DNA from: Peptostreptococcus russellii
Lineage (GTDB): Bacteria > Bacillota > Clostridia > Peptostreptococcales > Peptostreptococcaceae
Direction of reading: 5' to 3'
DNA: 64,000 nucleotides
NCBI RefSeq assembly: GCF_900110295.1
Contig: NZ_FODF01000007.1
Location: 62,001-126,000 of the forward strand
The position numbers and the translations under genes were made by a program. Shown here piece after piece: positions 46,235 through 55,119 of this stretch. Position 1 is the stretch's first letter, and each line of letters starts with the position of its first letter. The notes beneath the pieces are model-generated. The model worked only from the letters and a program-made list of their open reading frames with translations. It was not told the DNA's origin and ran no database searches.

Positions 46235-46843
46235 ATGAATAATGTAAGTAGTAAATTATCAAAACTTACTCAAACAGCAATACTAGCAGCTCTTTGCTTT
46301 ATTACATTCACTTTTTTACAGATTAAAATTCCTGTTCCAGGTGGAGATATGACATCTATACATTTTGGTAATGTATTTCTTGTTTTAGCAGCTCTTCTTT
46401 TAGGAGGATTTTATGGTGGTCTAGCAGGCGCTATAGGTATGACAATAGCTGACCTTATGGATCCTGTATATATTTTAGTTGCTCCTAAAACTTTTATCTT
46501 AAAACTTTGTATAGGACTTATTGTAGGAACAATTGCTCATAAAGTTGCGCATATTAATGAAACAAATGACAAAAAATATATTTTTAAGTGGTCTCTTATC
46601 GCTTCAATATGCGGTATGGCATTTAATGTAGTTGCAGATCCTGTTGTTGGATATTTTTACAAGATTTATTTATTAGGTCAGCCACAAGATGCGGCTAAAA
46701 TTCTTGCAAAAATAAGCGCTGGTGCTACACTTTTCAATGCTATTACGACAGTAATCATTGCTGTAGCTATCTATTCTGCACTAAGACCTATTTTGATTAA
46801 GTCTAATCTACTAGTAGACTATGATGCAAAAAAAGTGGCATAG
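46235..46843 (+). CDS. ECF transporter substrate-binding (S) component
   Basis: The 202-residue protein has six membrane segments and the S-component pattern: an N-terminal LTQTAILAALCFITFTFLQI helix with the small residues that contact EcfT, then GGDMTSIHFGNVFLVLAALL near 37 and GGLAGAIGMTIADLMDP near 60. S components bind a vitamin or metal and work with a shared EcfA/A'/T module encoded elsewhere. The ligand is not evident; it is not the typical RibU, ThiT or BioY sequence. Confidence 0.85.
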   Translation: MNNVSSKLSKLTQTAILAALCFITFTFLQIKIPVPGGDMTSIHFGNVFLVLAALLLGGFYGGLAGAIGMTIADLMDPVYILVAPKTFILKLCIGLIVGTIAHKVAHINETNDKKYIFKWSLIASICGMAFNVVADPVVGYFYKIYLLGQPQDAAKILAKISAGATLFNAITTVIIAVAIYSALRPILIKSNLLVDYDAKKVA

Positions 46844-46870
46844 CTTCAAAATTATCAACTAATATAAAAT

Positions 46871-46909
46871 AAAAAACAAGAGACTCATAATTTTGAGCTC
46901 TTGTTTTTT
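46871..46909 (+). terminator. ECF gene terminator
   Basis: AAAAAACAAGAG pairs with CTCTTGTTTTTT, with an inner CTCA/TGAG stem across a one-base bulge. Confidence 0.8.
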
Positions 46910-47030
46910 GTATTTTGACTTATTATATATGCTAAAGCTAATTACTCTTTAGGTTATTTCATTTTTAAAATATACCCATATCTAAGTTTTATCTATTTTA
47001 CTTAAAACTCAATGGTATTTTAATTTTACT

Positions 47031-47879
47031 TTAATATTCTATTTTCTTTTTTATAAAATTTCCACTTCGCATTTCTTCAAATGCTTTTTCAAGACCCCTT
47101 CTAGTATCCATAACTACAGGTCCACCCCAATAAATTTCTTCTTTTAAAGGTTCTGAAGCTAATATTAATATATCTGTATCAGTTTTGGCTTTTATTTCCA
47201 GATTTCCTTTTTCAGAGAATTTAACGGCTGTTTTTTCCTCTATATATTCAGAATTTATTTCTACATTACCTTGAAGAGTAAAAGCCATTAAAGAGGCTTC
47301 AGTAATATCATCTAAAATTATTTCTTTACCCTTTTCTAGATATAAATGATAAAATTTCAAAGGTGAATGCTTTGCCTGAAAAGCATGTATATCCTTGTAA
47401 TCACCGCTTATTACTCTCAAGTACCCACCATCTAGATCTAGTTGTGGAATATCTTCTTCTCTTATATTATAATATTCTGGATCTGTCATCTTCTCTTTGG
47501 CTGGAAGATTCAACCAAATCTGCACACCTAACATTCTATCTGCTGCTGGAATTTCTTCTTCATGGAATATACCAGAACCAGCTGTCATCCACTGTACTGA
47601 ACCTCCAGTGACTACATCTTCATTTCCTAGACTATCTTTGTGTTTCATTTTTCCTTCTTTTAAAAAAGTTATCGTTTCTATACCTCTATGAGGATGCATA
47701 GGAAATCCACCTATATAGTCCTTGGGATCTCTACTATCAAAAGAGTCTAACATCAATATTGGATCAAAACTTTTTGCTGTATTATTTCCTAAGACCCTTA
47801 CTAAATGAACACCATTTCCATCTACTGCTGCTTTCCCATTTACCTTTTTTAAAACTTTTCTATTTATATCCTTTAACAT
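47031..47879 (-). CDS. Pirin family bicupin protein
   Basis: Pirins are metal-binding bicupins; some degrade quercetin with dioxygen. The 282 residues show the N-cupin signature DPILMLDSFDSRDP near 36 and GGFPMHPHRGIETITFLKEG near 58. HKDSLGNEDVVTGGSVQWMTAGSG (in two halves near 79) and GIFHEEEIP near 103 complete the histidine and glutamate metal ligands. It is the third gene after a nitroreductase and a MarR regulator, pointing to a redox or electrophile response. GAGGTG precedes the ATG. Confidence 0.9.
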   Translation of the reverse strand: MLKDINRKVLKKVNGKAAVDGNGVHLVRVLGNNTAKSFDPILMLDSFDSRDPKDYIGGFPMHPHRGIETITFLKEGKMKHKDSLGNEDVVTGGSVQWMTAGSGIFHEEEIPAADRMLGVQIWLNLPAKEKMTDPEYYNIREEDIPQLDLDGGYLRVISGDYKDIHAFQAKHSPLKFYHLYLEKGKEIILDDITEASLMAFTLQGNVEINSEYIEEKTAVKFSEKGNLEIKAKTDTDILILASEPLKEEIYWGGPVVMDTRRGLEKAFEEMRSGNFIKKKIEY

Positions 47880-47903
47880 TTTTCACCTCTTTGCTTTTAA
47901 GCG

Positions 47904-48314
47904 CTACATTTTCTTTAATAGTCTCACTAAAGTTTCTTGTTCATCCTTACTAAGACTTCTATCTATTTCATTGCATATTATTTCTTTATTTTGTGGAAAT
48001 ACTTCATCCATTAATTTACTTCCGTCATCTGTAATCCTAATAATAAACTTTCTTTTATCTAATTTATCTTTTTCCTTTGTTAAAAGTCCCCTCTTTTCAA
48101 GGTTTTTTATTATTACAGGAATTGTTCCACTTGAACTAAGTATTTTCTCTTGAATTTCTCCAACACTTAAGGGCCCCTTGTGATAAATTGCCTCTAATAC
48201 GCCAAATTGTGGTTCGGTTAATCCGTATTTCAAAAATAACTTATTTGATTTTGCTCCTATTTTTTTCCTAGCCCTGCTTATGCCTATAAATATTTTTAAT
48301 TGCGTTGAGTTCAT
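47904..48314 (-). CDS. MarR family regulator, MhqR/MgrA-like
   Basis: The 136 residues have a MarR winged helix: LFLKYGLTEPQFGVLEAIYH near 27, LSVGEIQEKILSSSGTIPVI near 49 and a wing KDKLDKRKFIIRITDDG near 82. This resembles the Firmicute MhqR/OhrR/MgrA group that senses oxidants or quinones. One cysteine (near 115, IICNEID) could be reactive, but it is not at the N-terminal position used by OhrR. It is 9 bases after the nitroreductase stop and likely binds the palindrome at 48907-48924. Confidence 0.87.
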   Translation of the reverse strand: MNSTQLKIFIGISRARKKIGAKSNKLFLKYGLTEPQFGVLEAIYHKGPLSVGEIQEKILSSSGTIPVIIKNLEKRGLLTKEKDKLDKRKFIIRITDDGSKLMDEVFPQNKEIICNEIDRSLSKDEQETLVRLLKKM

Positions 48315-48323
48315 CTACTCTGC

Positions 48324-48890
48324 CTATGGTAGTATTATTACTCTCTTACTTATATCTTCTTTTTCTTTTGCTGACGGTTCTGAAAGTATTTCTCCAAAAG
48401 GCATCTGTCCTACAAGCTTATAGCTATCTGGAAGGTTATATAGATTTCTAATCATATCATCTATAACAGGGTTGTAGTGCTGAATATTAGCACCTATATT
48501 CATTTCTCTAAGACCAGACCAAATTGAAATCTGTAACATTGCAGATGACTGCATTGCCCAATTTGGGAAATTATCAGCATACGGTGGGAACTGTTCCTGT
48601 AATCCCTTTACTACTTCATCATCATAAAAATATAGTATAGTACCAAAAGCGTTTTTAAATCCGTCGATCTTTTCTCTTGGAACCTTTCCTTCAAATTCAT
48701 CGTATATTTTATCCCAAAGTTCCTCTTGCTTTTCTCCTGAAAGAACTACTATTCTTGTACTTTTCATATCAAATGCGTCTGGAACAAGCTCAGTAGCCTC
48801 CTTAATAAAATCAAATACTTCCTCTTCACTTACAGGTATTTCTTTCCCTAAATTGTAATATGTTCTTCTCTTTCTTAATGCTTCTATCAT
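48324..48890 (-). CDS. Nitroreductase family protein, FRM2-like
   Basis: The 188-residue flavoprotein begins IEALRKRRTYYNLGKEIPVS, a nitroreductase start, and carries FPNWAMQSSAMLQISIWSGL near 106 with LVGQMPFGEILSEP near 158, typical of the short FRM2/HBN1-like subgroup. It would bind FMN and reduce nitro or quinone compounds with NAD(P)H. It is the first gene of the nitroreductase-marR-pirin unit. AGGAGG precedes the ATG. Confidence 0.87.
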   Translation of the reverse strand: MIEALRKRRTYYNLGKEIPVSEEEVFDFIKEATELVPDAFDMKSTRIVVLSGEKQEELWDKIYDEFEGKVPREKIDGFKNAFGTILYFYDDEVVKGLQEQFPPYADNFPNWAMQSSAMLQISIWSGLREMNIGANIQHYNPVIDDMIRNLYNLPDSYKLVGQMPFGEILSEPSAKEKEDISKRVIILP

Positions 48891-48906
48891 TTCTTTTCCT
48901 CCTTTT

Positions 48907-48924
48907 TATCTCTAATTAGAGATA
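48907..48924. promoter_or_regulatory. Probable MarR operator
   Basis: TATCTCTAATTAGAGATA is a perfect 18-bp palindrome, 16 bases before the nitroreductase start and directly upstream of its ribosome site. Position and symmetry fit binding by the MarR protein encoded in the same operon. Confidence 0.6.
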
Positions 48925-49028
48925 TTTATATTTATAAGATACCCACATATTTTTTATAAAAACATATTTGTCAAAAAATATATATTATTTTTAAATTTTC
49001 TGCATTTTCATCTATAGCTTTTTACACA

Positions 49029-49063
49029 AAAAACTCCCCACTATATAATAGTAGGGAGTTTTT
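49029..49063 (-). terminator. thrS terminator
   Basis: AACTCCC pairs with GGGAGTT, extended by CTA/TAG pairs, and a T run follows on the minus strand just past the thrS stop. Confidence 0.75.
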
Positions 49064-49081
49064 TCAAGTTTTTTAAATATA

Positions 49082-51007
49082 TTATAATACTTCTACTTCA
49101 ACATTTTCTCTTTCTTCTATCTGCTTGCTTATCTTTTCTATGAATGCATCAACGCTCATACTTCCAAGCTCACCTTCATCTCTTGATCTAACAGATATTT
49201 CACCACTTTCAAGTTCTTTTTCACCAATTACTAGCATATATGGTATCTTTTCAAGCTGTGCTTCTCTTATCTTGAATCCAACCTTTTCAGTTCTATCATC
49301 AAGTTCAACTCTTATACCCTTCTTAAATAACTGATCCATTATCTTATTTGCATGTTCATTATACTTATCTGATACTGATATTACCTTTACCTGACAAGGA
49401 GCTAACCATACTGGGAACTTTCCTGCATAGTTTTCTATTAATATACCAATAAATCTTTCTATAGATCCTAGACAAACTCTATGAATCATTACTGGTCTAT
49501 GTTTTTCTCCATCCTTACCTACATAAGTTGCATCAAATCTCTGAGGTAACTGCATATCTAACTGTATAGTACCGCACTGCCAAGTTCTTCCTAGACAATC
49601 CTTTAGGTGGAAGTCTATCTTTGGACCATAGAATGCTCCATCACCTTCATTGATTACATAGTCCATTCCAAGTTCTTCAAGAGCTCCTCTTAGACCATCT
49701 TCTGCTACAGCCCATTCTTCATCAGTTCCCATAGAGTCTTCTGGTCTTGTAGACAATTCAACATGATAGCTAAATCCAAACTTAGTATAAACCTTGTCTA
49801 TTAATTCTATTACACCCTTTATTTCTTCTCTTATCTGTTCTGGAAGCATAAATATATGAGCATCATCCTGAGTAAAGGCTCTAACTCTCATTAAACCATG
49901 TAATGCTCCTGAAAGTTCATGTCTATGAACTCTACCTCTTTCTGCAACTCTCATTGGGAAATCTCTATATGAATGTAACTGGCTCTTATAGAATATCATT
50001 GAACCTGGGCAGTTCATCGGCTTTATAGCATAATCTTCTTCATCTATCTTTACAGTATACATATTTTCTTTGTAATGATACCAATGTCCTGAAGTTTCCC
50101 AAAGTTTCTTGTTTAAAATTATAGGAGTTTCTATTTCTACATATCTACTTTCTCTATGTATTTCTTCCCAATACTTCATTAATGCAGCTTTTAATTCAAC
50201 ACCTCTTGGTAAAAATAGAGGGAATCCTGGTCCTTCTTCTGGAATCATAAATAATCCCAATTCCTTACCTAATTTTCTATGATCTCTCTTCTTAGCTTCT
50301 TCAAGCATCTTTAAATGTGCATCTAAATCCTTCTTCTTTTCAAAAGCAGTACCATATACTCTCTGAAGCATCTTATTGTTTTCGTCACCTCTCCAGTAAG
50401 CACCTGCTATATTCTGAAGCTTAAACGCCTTTACTTTCTTTGTACTCTGAAGATGTGGTCCACGACATAAGTCTACAAATTCTCCCTGTCTATACATTGA
50501 GATCTTCTCATCTTCTGGAAGATCATTTATCATTTCCACCTTGTAATCTTCATTTTTTTCTTCCATCATCTTTAAAGCTTCTTCTCTTGAAACTTCAAAT
50601 CCTTCAATAGCTAGGTCTTCCTTCACTATTTTCTTCATCTCAGCTTCAATCTTTTCAAGATCTTCTGGTACCAATCTATGATCTAAATCTATATCATAGT
50701 AGAATCCATTTTCTATAGCAGGACCTATTGCAAGTTTAGTTTCTGGCCATAATCTCTTTATCGCCTGTGCAAATATATGAGCTGCTGTATGTCTGAAAGC
50801 TTCCTTTCCTTCTGCATCTTCAAATTTAAAGAAATTAACCTTACAATCATTTTCTAACTTTTCATTTAGTCCTACTGCTTTTCCATCAATTGATCCAACT
50901 AATACACTTCTTGCAAAACCATCACTTATACTTTTTGCTACATCTAATAATGATGATCCTTCTTCAACTTCTATAAAGTTTCCGTCTCTTAATTCAACTT
51001 TTATCAT
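49082..51007 (-). CDS. thrS: Threonyl-tRNA synthetase
   Basis: The 641 residues hold the TGS domain (1-62), the editing domain with FRHTAAHIFAQAIKRLWP near 70 and the zinc-site-like VDLCRGPHL near 178. The class II core follows (PMNCPGSMIFYKSQLHSYRD near 332, RVFTQDDAHIF-like RVRAFTQDDAHIFML near 370) and the anticodon domain ends the protein. ATG 51007 has GGAGGG upstream; a longer reading would start inside the T-box leader. It is controlled by that T-box. Confidence 0.97.
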   Translation of the reverse strand: MIKVELRDGNFIEVEEGSSLLDVAKSISDGFARSVLVGSIDGKAVGLNEKLENDCKVNFFKFEDAEGKEAFRHTAAHIFAQAIKRLWPETKLAIGPAIENGFYYDIDLDHRLVPEDLEKIEAEMKKIVKEDLAIEGFEVSREEALKMMEEKNEDYKVEMINDLPEDEKISMYRQGEFVDLCRGPHLQSTKKVKAFKLQNIAGAYWRGDENNKMLQRVYGTAFEKKKDLDAHLKMLEEAKKRDHRKLGKELGLFMIPEEGPGFPLFLPRGVELKAALMKYWEEIHRESRYVEIETPIILNKKLWETSGHWYHYKENMYTVKIDEEDYAIKPMNCPGSMIFYKSQLHSYRDFPMRVAERGRVHRHELSGALHGLMRVRAFTQDDAHIFMLPEQIREEIKGVIELIDKVYTKFGFSYHVELSTRPEDSMGTDEEWAVAEDGLRGALEELGMDYVINEGDGAFYGPKIDFHLKDCLGRTWQCGTIQLDMQLPQRFDATYVGKDGEKHRPVMIHRVCLGSIERFIGILIENYAGKFPVWLAPCQVKVISVSDKYNEHANKIMDQLFKKGIRVELDDRTEKVGFKIREAQLEKIPYMLVIGEKELESGEISVRSRDEGELGSMSVDAFIEKISKQIEERENVEVEVL

Positions 51008-51037
51008 TATAATTCCCTCCATTTTTAAAATAAATAA

Positions 51038-51316
51038 AAAAATCGCCCCAATATAATATATTGGGACGAGTAAATCGCGGTTCCACCCAAGTTGATGCAT
51101 TGCACCCTCTCGAAGGACTTTAAGGCAGTCAACCGAGTCTTTTCACTCTCGCTACTGGACTCTGCTAAAAGGTAGTTTTCAGATATCTCTTTTCTCGTGA
51201 ACTTTCAGCCGATGATTCAACTTCTCTTATAGATGAACTATATCTTACTCTTCCTTTGTCAAAGCTTGTAATATTAATGTTGTTTTCATATTATCATATC
51301 AGATTTTATTTTGCAA
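51038..51316 (-). ncRNA. T-box riboswitch, threonine type
   Basis: A promoter TTGCAA-17-TAATAT (51316-51288) precedes a leader with the T-box core GGGTGGAACCGCG near 51090-51078 and a terminator built from CGTCCCAATATA and TATATTGGGGCG followed by seven T. It lies directly before thrS. Specificity for tRNA-Thr is inferred from the gene; ACT/ACC triplets occur in the specifier region near 51175 but I did not fold stem I. Confidence 0.92.
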
Positions 51317-51504
51317 GTAATTTTTTGAAATTTGCTAATATTTTCTGACAATATTCCTCTGTACTTTAATTTATCAAAATATTATCCATATATATTTTCC
51401 TTATTTTATACATTACTTATTTACTCCACTATACATATTTCATATCCTAACATTCTATATTTAGAAGTATAATCCCTTTAATTTTTTAACTATAAAAACA
51501 ATAA
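51317..51504. other. AT-rich spacer downstream of the DUF6873 gene
   Basis: Together with the T-box this makes about 500 gene-free bases. Apart from AT-rich sequence I see no feature; no clear terminator for the DUF6873 gene. Confidence 0.4.
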
Positions 51505-52359
51505 TTATTTTTCAAAAATAAACATACTCCCATAATCTGTAAGCTTTCTATTTGAAAGTTCCCTTATTTTTTTCCCTTTCTTTTCTACAAATTCTTTTAT
51601 CCTTATATAATCTGGATGTTCGCTTATCTTTCCAAAAAATAATATTTCTTTTTTAAAAGATGCACTTGCTCCACCTATAAAACCATAATTAAAATCAAAT
51701 AAATCTATATATCCTGTACTTATCTTGAGTACATCAAGCCCTCTATCTTCTAGACATTTTGCTATACCTTCATCATATGTAATTACAGATTTTTCATCTA
51801 CTTGACATATTGAACAGTTAGAATATCCTTGCTTTATATTAATTACATTTTCTAGTTCAAGTATTTTATCTACTGTTTTTTCTTTTTCAGAAGTATTTTC
51901 TCCCATGTTATTTTTTTTAAAGTTACAACTTATATTTTCCCTAGAATTTTTTTTCATACTTCTGTTATTTTTTATTTTCTCATTTTTAATATATTTGCTA
52001 TATATTAAACTCTTTATTTCATAGTCTGTATTTTCAAAGTTAGCTATATAGTATTTACCTGTGTAGCAAACATTGTATAAAATATCTCCAGGATATTTCT
52101 TAGATAGAGAAGTTTTTCCAGAAATTATATTTCTATTTACACCTAATTTTTGAAATTTTTCCCTGTAATAATTATAAGATTCAGGAGAAACTACTATGTT
52201 TTCTCCATCAGTAAACATATTTATATCTACATGTCCTGAAATAGCATCGTATATATTTTTATTACAGTAGGAATCTATTAACTCTAAACCTAAATTTTTA
52301 AGATTTCTTCTAGACTCTTTATCCATTCTAAAGTCTATCACTGCTATTTTCTTCTTCAT
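51505..52359 (-). CDS. DUF6873-type GME-fold protein, unknown function
   Basis: The 284 residues resemble the clostridial DUF6873 family, predicted to share the fold of guanidino-modifying enzymes (arginine deiminase, amidinotransferase). Visible conserved parts are YPGDILYNVCYTGKYYIAN near 89, GYSNCSICQVDEKSVITYDEG near 178 in two halves, and FDFNYGFIGGASASFKKEIL near 224. A charged Lys/Asn/Glu segment at about 125-165 looks like a low-complexity insertion. Function is unknown. AGGAGTG precedes the ATG. Confidence 0.7.
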   Translation of the reverse strand: MKKKIAVIDFRMDKESRRNLKNLGLELIDSYCNKNIYDAISGHVDINMFTDGENIVVSPESYNYYREKFQKLGVNRNIISGKTSLSKKYPGDILYNVCYTGKYYIANFENTDYEIKSLIYSKYIKNEKIKNNRSMKKNSRENISCNFKKNNMGENTSEKEKTVDKILELENVINIKQGYSNCSICQVDEKSVITYDEGIAKCLEDRGLDVLKISTGYIDLFDFNYGFIGGASASFKKEILFFGKISEHPDYIRIKEFVEKKGKKIRELSNRKLTDYGSMFIFEK

Positions 52360-52426
52360 GACACACTCCTTTTAGAAACTTTATATTTTAGAATATAGCA
52401 TATAAAGTTTGAATTTAAAAGAAAAA

Positions 52427-52451
52427 ATCTCCCTTTTAGATAAAGAGAGAT
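52427..52451 (-). terminator. Glycosyltransferase gene terminator
   Basis: On the minus strand ATCTCTCTTT pairs with AAAGGGAGAT (one G-U) and runs into T residues. Confidence 0.7.
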
Positions 52452-52488
52452 CCTTCTTAATATATTTTATAATATTTGAAATTTGATT

Positions 52489-53715
52489 TTATAATAATTT
52501 TTCAAGACTAAAGTTAAGTTTTTTAGCCAATCCATTCCAAGATAAAGACTCAATATTTAAGCATTTTTCTCTGTCTTTAATTCTTGAATCTATAGCTTTC
52601 TCCAATGCAGTCTTTAGCCTATCTCTGAAGCCTTCCAACTCATCTTCATATGGAATAGATACTGACTTCATTTTTGGCAATTCTACATACTCAATAAGAC
52701 CGCTATTTTTGATTTTATCACCTAGCCAAGCCTCTAATCCATCTACATCTGTAGATATTACATAATTTCCACAAGCCATAGCCTCCAAAAGTACCAAAGG
52801 CAAACCTTCATAGTATGATGGCAAAACAAATATATCTGATTTATTAAGTTCATCGCACAATCTATTCTGATCTACTCTGCCTATAAAATCGATTTCATAT
52901 TTGCAATTATCAGCCGCTTTAATTATATCATTCTTCTCTTTTTCAATACTTCCATCACCAGCAAATACAACTTTTATAGCTTCTTCATCATACTCTAGAC
53001 TATTAATAGCTTCTATAAAAGGCAATAATCCCTTGCTATAAGAAAGTTTACCGGCATAAGATATTTTTATTGCTCCTTCTTTTTTATATTTTTTATTGTA
53101 AAACACAGAGCTATCATATCCACTCCCCAAAACTTCTATTTTGTTGATATCAACTTCATAAATATTTGATATAATCTTTTTTTGTTCTTCATGTAAAGCA
53201 TATATTCTATCGAGCTTTTTTATATTTTCAAGTATATATTCTTTTTCAAAGTCTATGCTTCTAATTTGTCTTAAACATGTTCCATGGCTTATAGCAACTA
53301 CCTTTTTATTTGGAAACAACTCTCTAACTATAGAGGTGCAAAAATAAAGATGATGACATACTATAAGGTCTGGATTTAAATATTCTACTGCTTTTTTTAT
53401 AGAATCTATTATCCCATCTTTCATTTTTTCAGCCATAAGTTCTGACATATCTCTATATCTTGTACTTGAATAAGGCATATTATCGCTCATTCCCGGAACA
53501 TTAAAATCAATCTTTTCCGAGTTATATATTACAGGAAAAAATTCTACTTTATTATTAAATTTTTCTTTTATTTTTTCAACACTATCGCCAATATCTATTC
53601 CTGCAACTAAAGCCTGTTTATCACAAAGCTTTTCCATTCCATTAATAATACCACTCATATATATTCCACTTCCCGTAGAATCAGGTTTCTGAGCACTCAC
53701 ATGCAGAATGTTCAT
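52489..53715 (-). CDS. GT4-type glycosyltransferase
   Basis: The 408 residues show a two-domain GT-B layout. The N-domain opens MNILHVSAQKPDSTGSGIYM. The C-domain has ISYAGKLSYSKGLLPFIEAI near 220, FVLPSYYEGLPLVLLEAMAC near 293 with the two glutamates of the family, and GNYVISTDVDG. Donor and acceptor are unknown. It could serve surface polysaccharide. The gene is alone, with an AGGT site and a terminator. Confidence 0.87.
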   Translation of the reverse strand: MNILHVSAQKPDSTGSGIYMSGIINGMEKLCDKQALVAGIDIGDSVEKIKEKFNNKVEFFPVIYNSEKIDFNVPGMSDNMPYSSTRYRDMSELMAEKMKDGIIDSIKKAVEYLNPDLIVCHHLYFCTSIVRELFPNKKVVAISHGTCLRQIRSIDFEKEYILENIKKLDRIYALHEEQKKIISNIYEVDINKIEVLGSGYDSSVFYNKKYKKEGAIKISYAGKLSYSKGLLPFIEAINSLEYDEEAIKVVFAGDGSIEKEKNDIIKAADNCKYEIDFIGRVDQNRLCDELNKSDIFVLPSYYEGLPLVLLEAMACGNYVISTDVDGLEAWLGDKIKNSGLIEYVELPKMKSVSIPYEDELEGFRDRLKTALEKAIDSRIKDREKCLNIESLSWNGLAKKLNFSLEKLL

Positions 53716-54034
53716 ATATTACCTCCAACACATCCCTCTATAAATATAGATTTTTTATCATTTATATAGATTATAAGTAATAAAAAATATTATTTCAACA
53801 TCTATGCATTATTTGTAACTTCATATAGTATGTTATTGTTTTTTTCTATTATCGCATTCTATATAATCATCTATTTCTATAGACCTTTTTATTAATATTT
53901 CTTCTCAAAGATATTCTTTACAAATGTATATATAACACGATATAGACATATTATTTATAAAATTTTATTTTTTACATAATTGTAGGGGATATATCTTTTG
54001 ATAAGATATATCCCCTACATATTTTTGTGATTGA
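53716..54034. other. Intergenic region with the isocitrate dehydrogenase terminator
   Basis: Only the terminator at 53981-54019 is clear. The rest is AT-rich upstream sequence of the glycosyltransferase gene. Confidence 0.5.
53981..54019. terminator. Terminator of the citrate/isocitrate operon
   Basis: A perfect 17-bp stem, TGTAGGGGATATATCTT and its complement, flanks a TTGAT loop, 15 bases past the isocitrate dehydrogenase stop. Confidence 0.85.
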
Positions 54035-55078
54035 TTAGGCTTTATTAATTTTTATTATTCTACACAATTCATCTGCAAATTCGTCTGTTTTTGAACTTCC
54101 ACCTAAATCCTCTGTTAAAACTTTTCCTTCTCTAAATACTTCTTTTAAAGATTCCTCTATTAGACTAGCAGCAGTATTTTCTCCTATATATCTAAGCATC
54201 ATTACTGAAGATTGTATTATAGCAGTTGGATTGGCTATATTCTTTCCTGCTATTTGAGGTGCACTTCCATGAACTGCTTCGAAAACTGCATATTCCTTAC
54301 CTATATTGGCGCTTGGTATTATCCCTAATCCTCCTACAAGTCCTGCACAAAGATCTGATAGTATATCTCCATATAAATTGGGCATAACCATTACATCAAA
54401 TTTTTCTGGATTTAGTACTAAATTCATTGCAGCTGCATCTACTATTATGTCATCTGCATATATTTTATTGTCTACACTACTATCATCTTTTTTTTCAATT
54501 CCATTTTCCGAACATACTTTATAGAATTCTCTAAGAAATAATCCGTCTGATATTTTCATTATATTTGCCTTATGTACACAAGATAAACGATTATAACTAT
54601 TATTTTTTGTATAGTCACAAGCAAAATCCACTATTCTATCACTTGCGTCCTTAGTGATAATCTTAATACTCTCACCGGCAAAATCTCCTATCGAATGTTC
54701 TATTCCCGAGTAAAGTCCCTCTGTATTCTCTCTTATAATTGTCAGGTCTATATCGCTGTATCTTGATTTTATGCCTTCAAAAGTCTTTATGGGTCTTACA
54801 TTTGCATATAAATCAAGAGCCTTTCTAAGAGCAACATTTACACTTCTAAATCCCTTGCCAACAGGTGTTGTAACTGGACCTTTTATTGCTATTTTGTTTT
54901 TCTTTATACTATCTATCACATAGTCAGGAAGAGGATTTCCATATTTTTCAATGACTTTTTCTCCTGCTTCTACTTCTTCCCATTTAATTTCTACTCCAGT
55001 TGCTTCTACAACTTTCTTCATAGCTTTTGTAACTTCTATACCTATTCCATCTCCTGAAATCAATGTTATATTATACAT
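54035..55078 (-). CDS. icd: Isocitrate/isopropylmalate dehydrogenase family, likely isocitrate dehydrogenase
   Basis: The enzyme oxidatively decarboxylates isocitrate to 2-oxoglutarate. The 347 residues have ISGDGIGIEVTKAMKKVVEA near 6, GPVTTPVGKGFRSVNVALRK near 70, the substrate motif TIIRENTEGLYSGIEH near 117, and AVHGSAPQIAGKNIANPTA near 268. The short length and HGSAP loop suit the NAD-dependent subgroup shared with homoisocitrate dehydrogenase. It ends an operon after aconitase (41-base gap). Homoisocitrate is an alternative substrate, less likely without lysine-pathway partners. ATG 55078 follows GGAGG. Confidence 0.88.
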   Translation of the reverse strand: MYNITLISGDGIGIEVTKAMKKVVEATGVEIKWEEVEAGEKVIEKYGNPLPDYVIDSIKKNKIAIKGPVTTPVGKGFRSVNVALRKALDLYANVRPIKTFEGIKSRYSDIDLTIIRENTEGLYSGIEHSIGDFAGESIKIITKDASDRIVDFACDYTKNNSYNRLSCVHKANIMKISDGLFLREFYKVCSENGIEKKDDSSVDNKIYADDIIVDAAAMNLVLNPEKFDVMVMPNLYGDILSDLCAGLVGGLGIIPSANIGKEYAVFEAVHGSAPQIAGKNIANPTAIIQSSVMMLRYIGENTAASLIEESLKEVFREGKVLTEDLGGSSKTDEFADELCRIIKINKA

Positions 55079-55119
55079 AGATACCTCCAATGATTTTAAT
55101 TTTAGATCCTTACTTAATT

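Noticed and set aside
49082-51100. Longer thrS reading from within the T-box
   Set aside because: The extension translates the T-box antiterminator and terminator; ATG 51007 with GGAGGG is correct.
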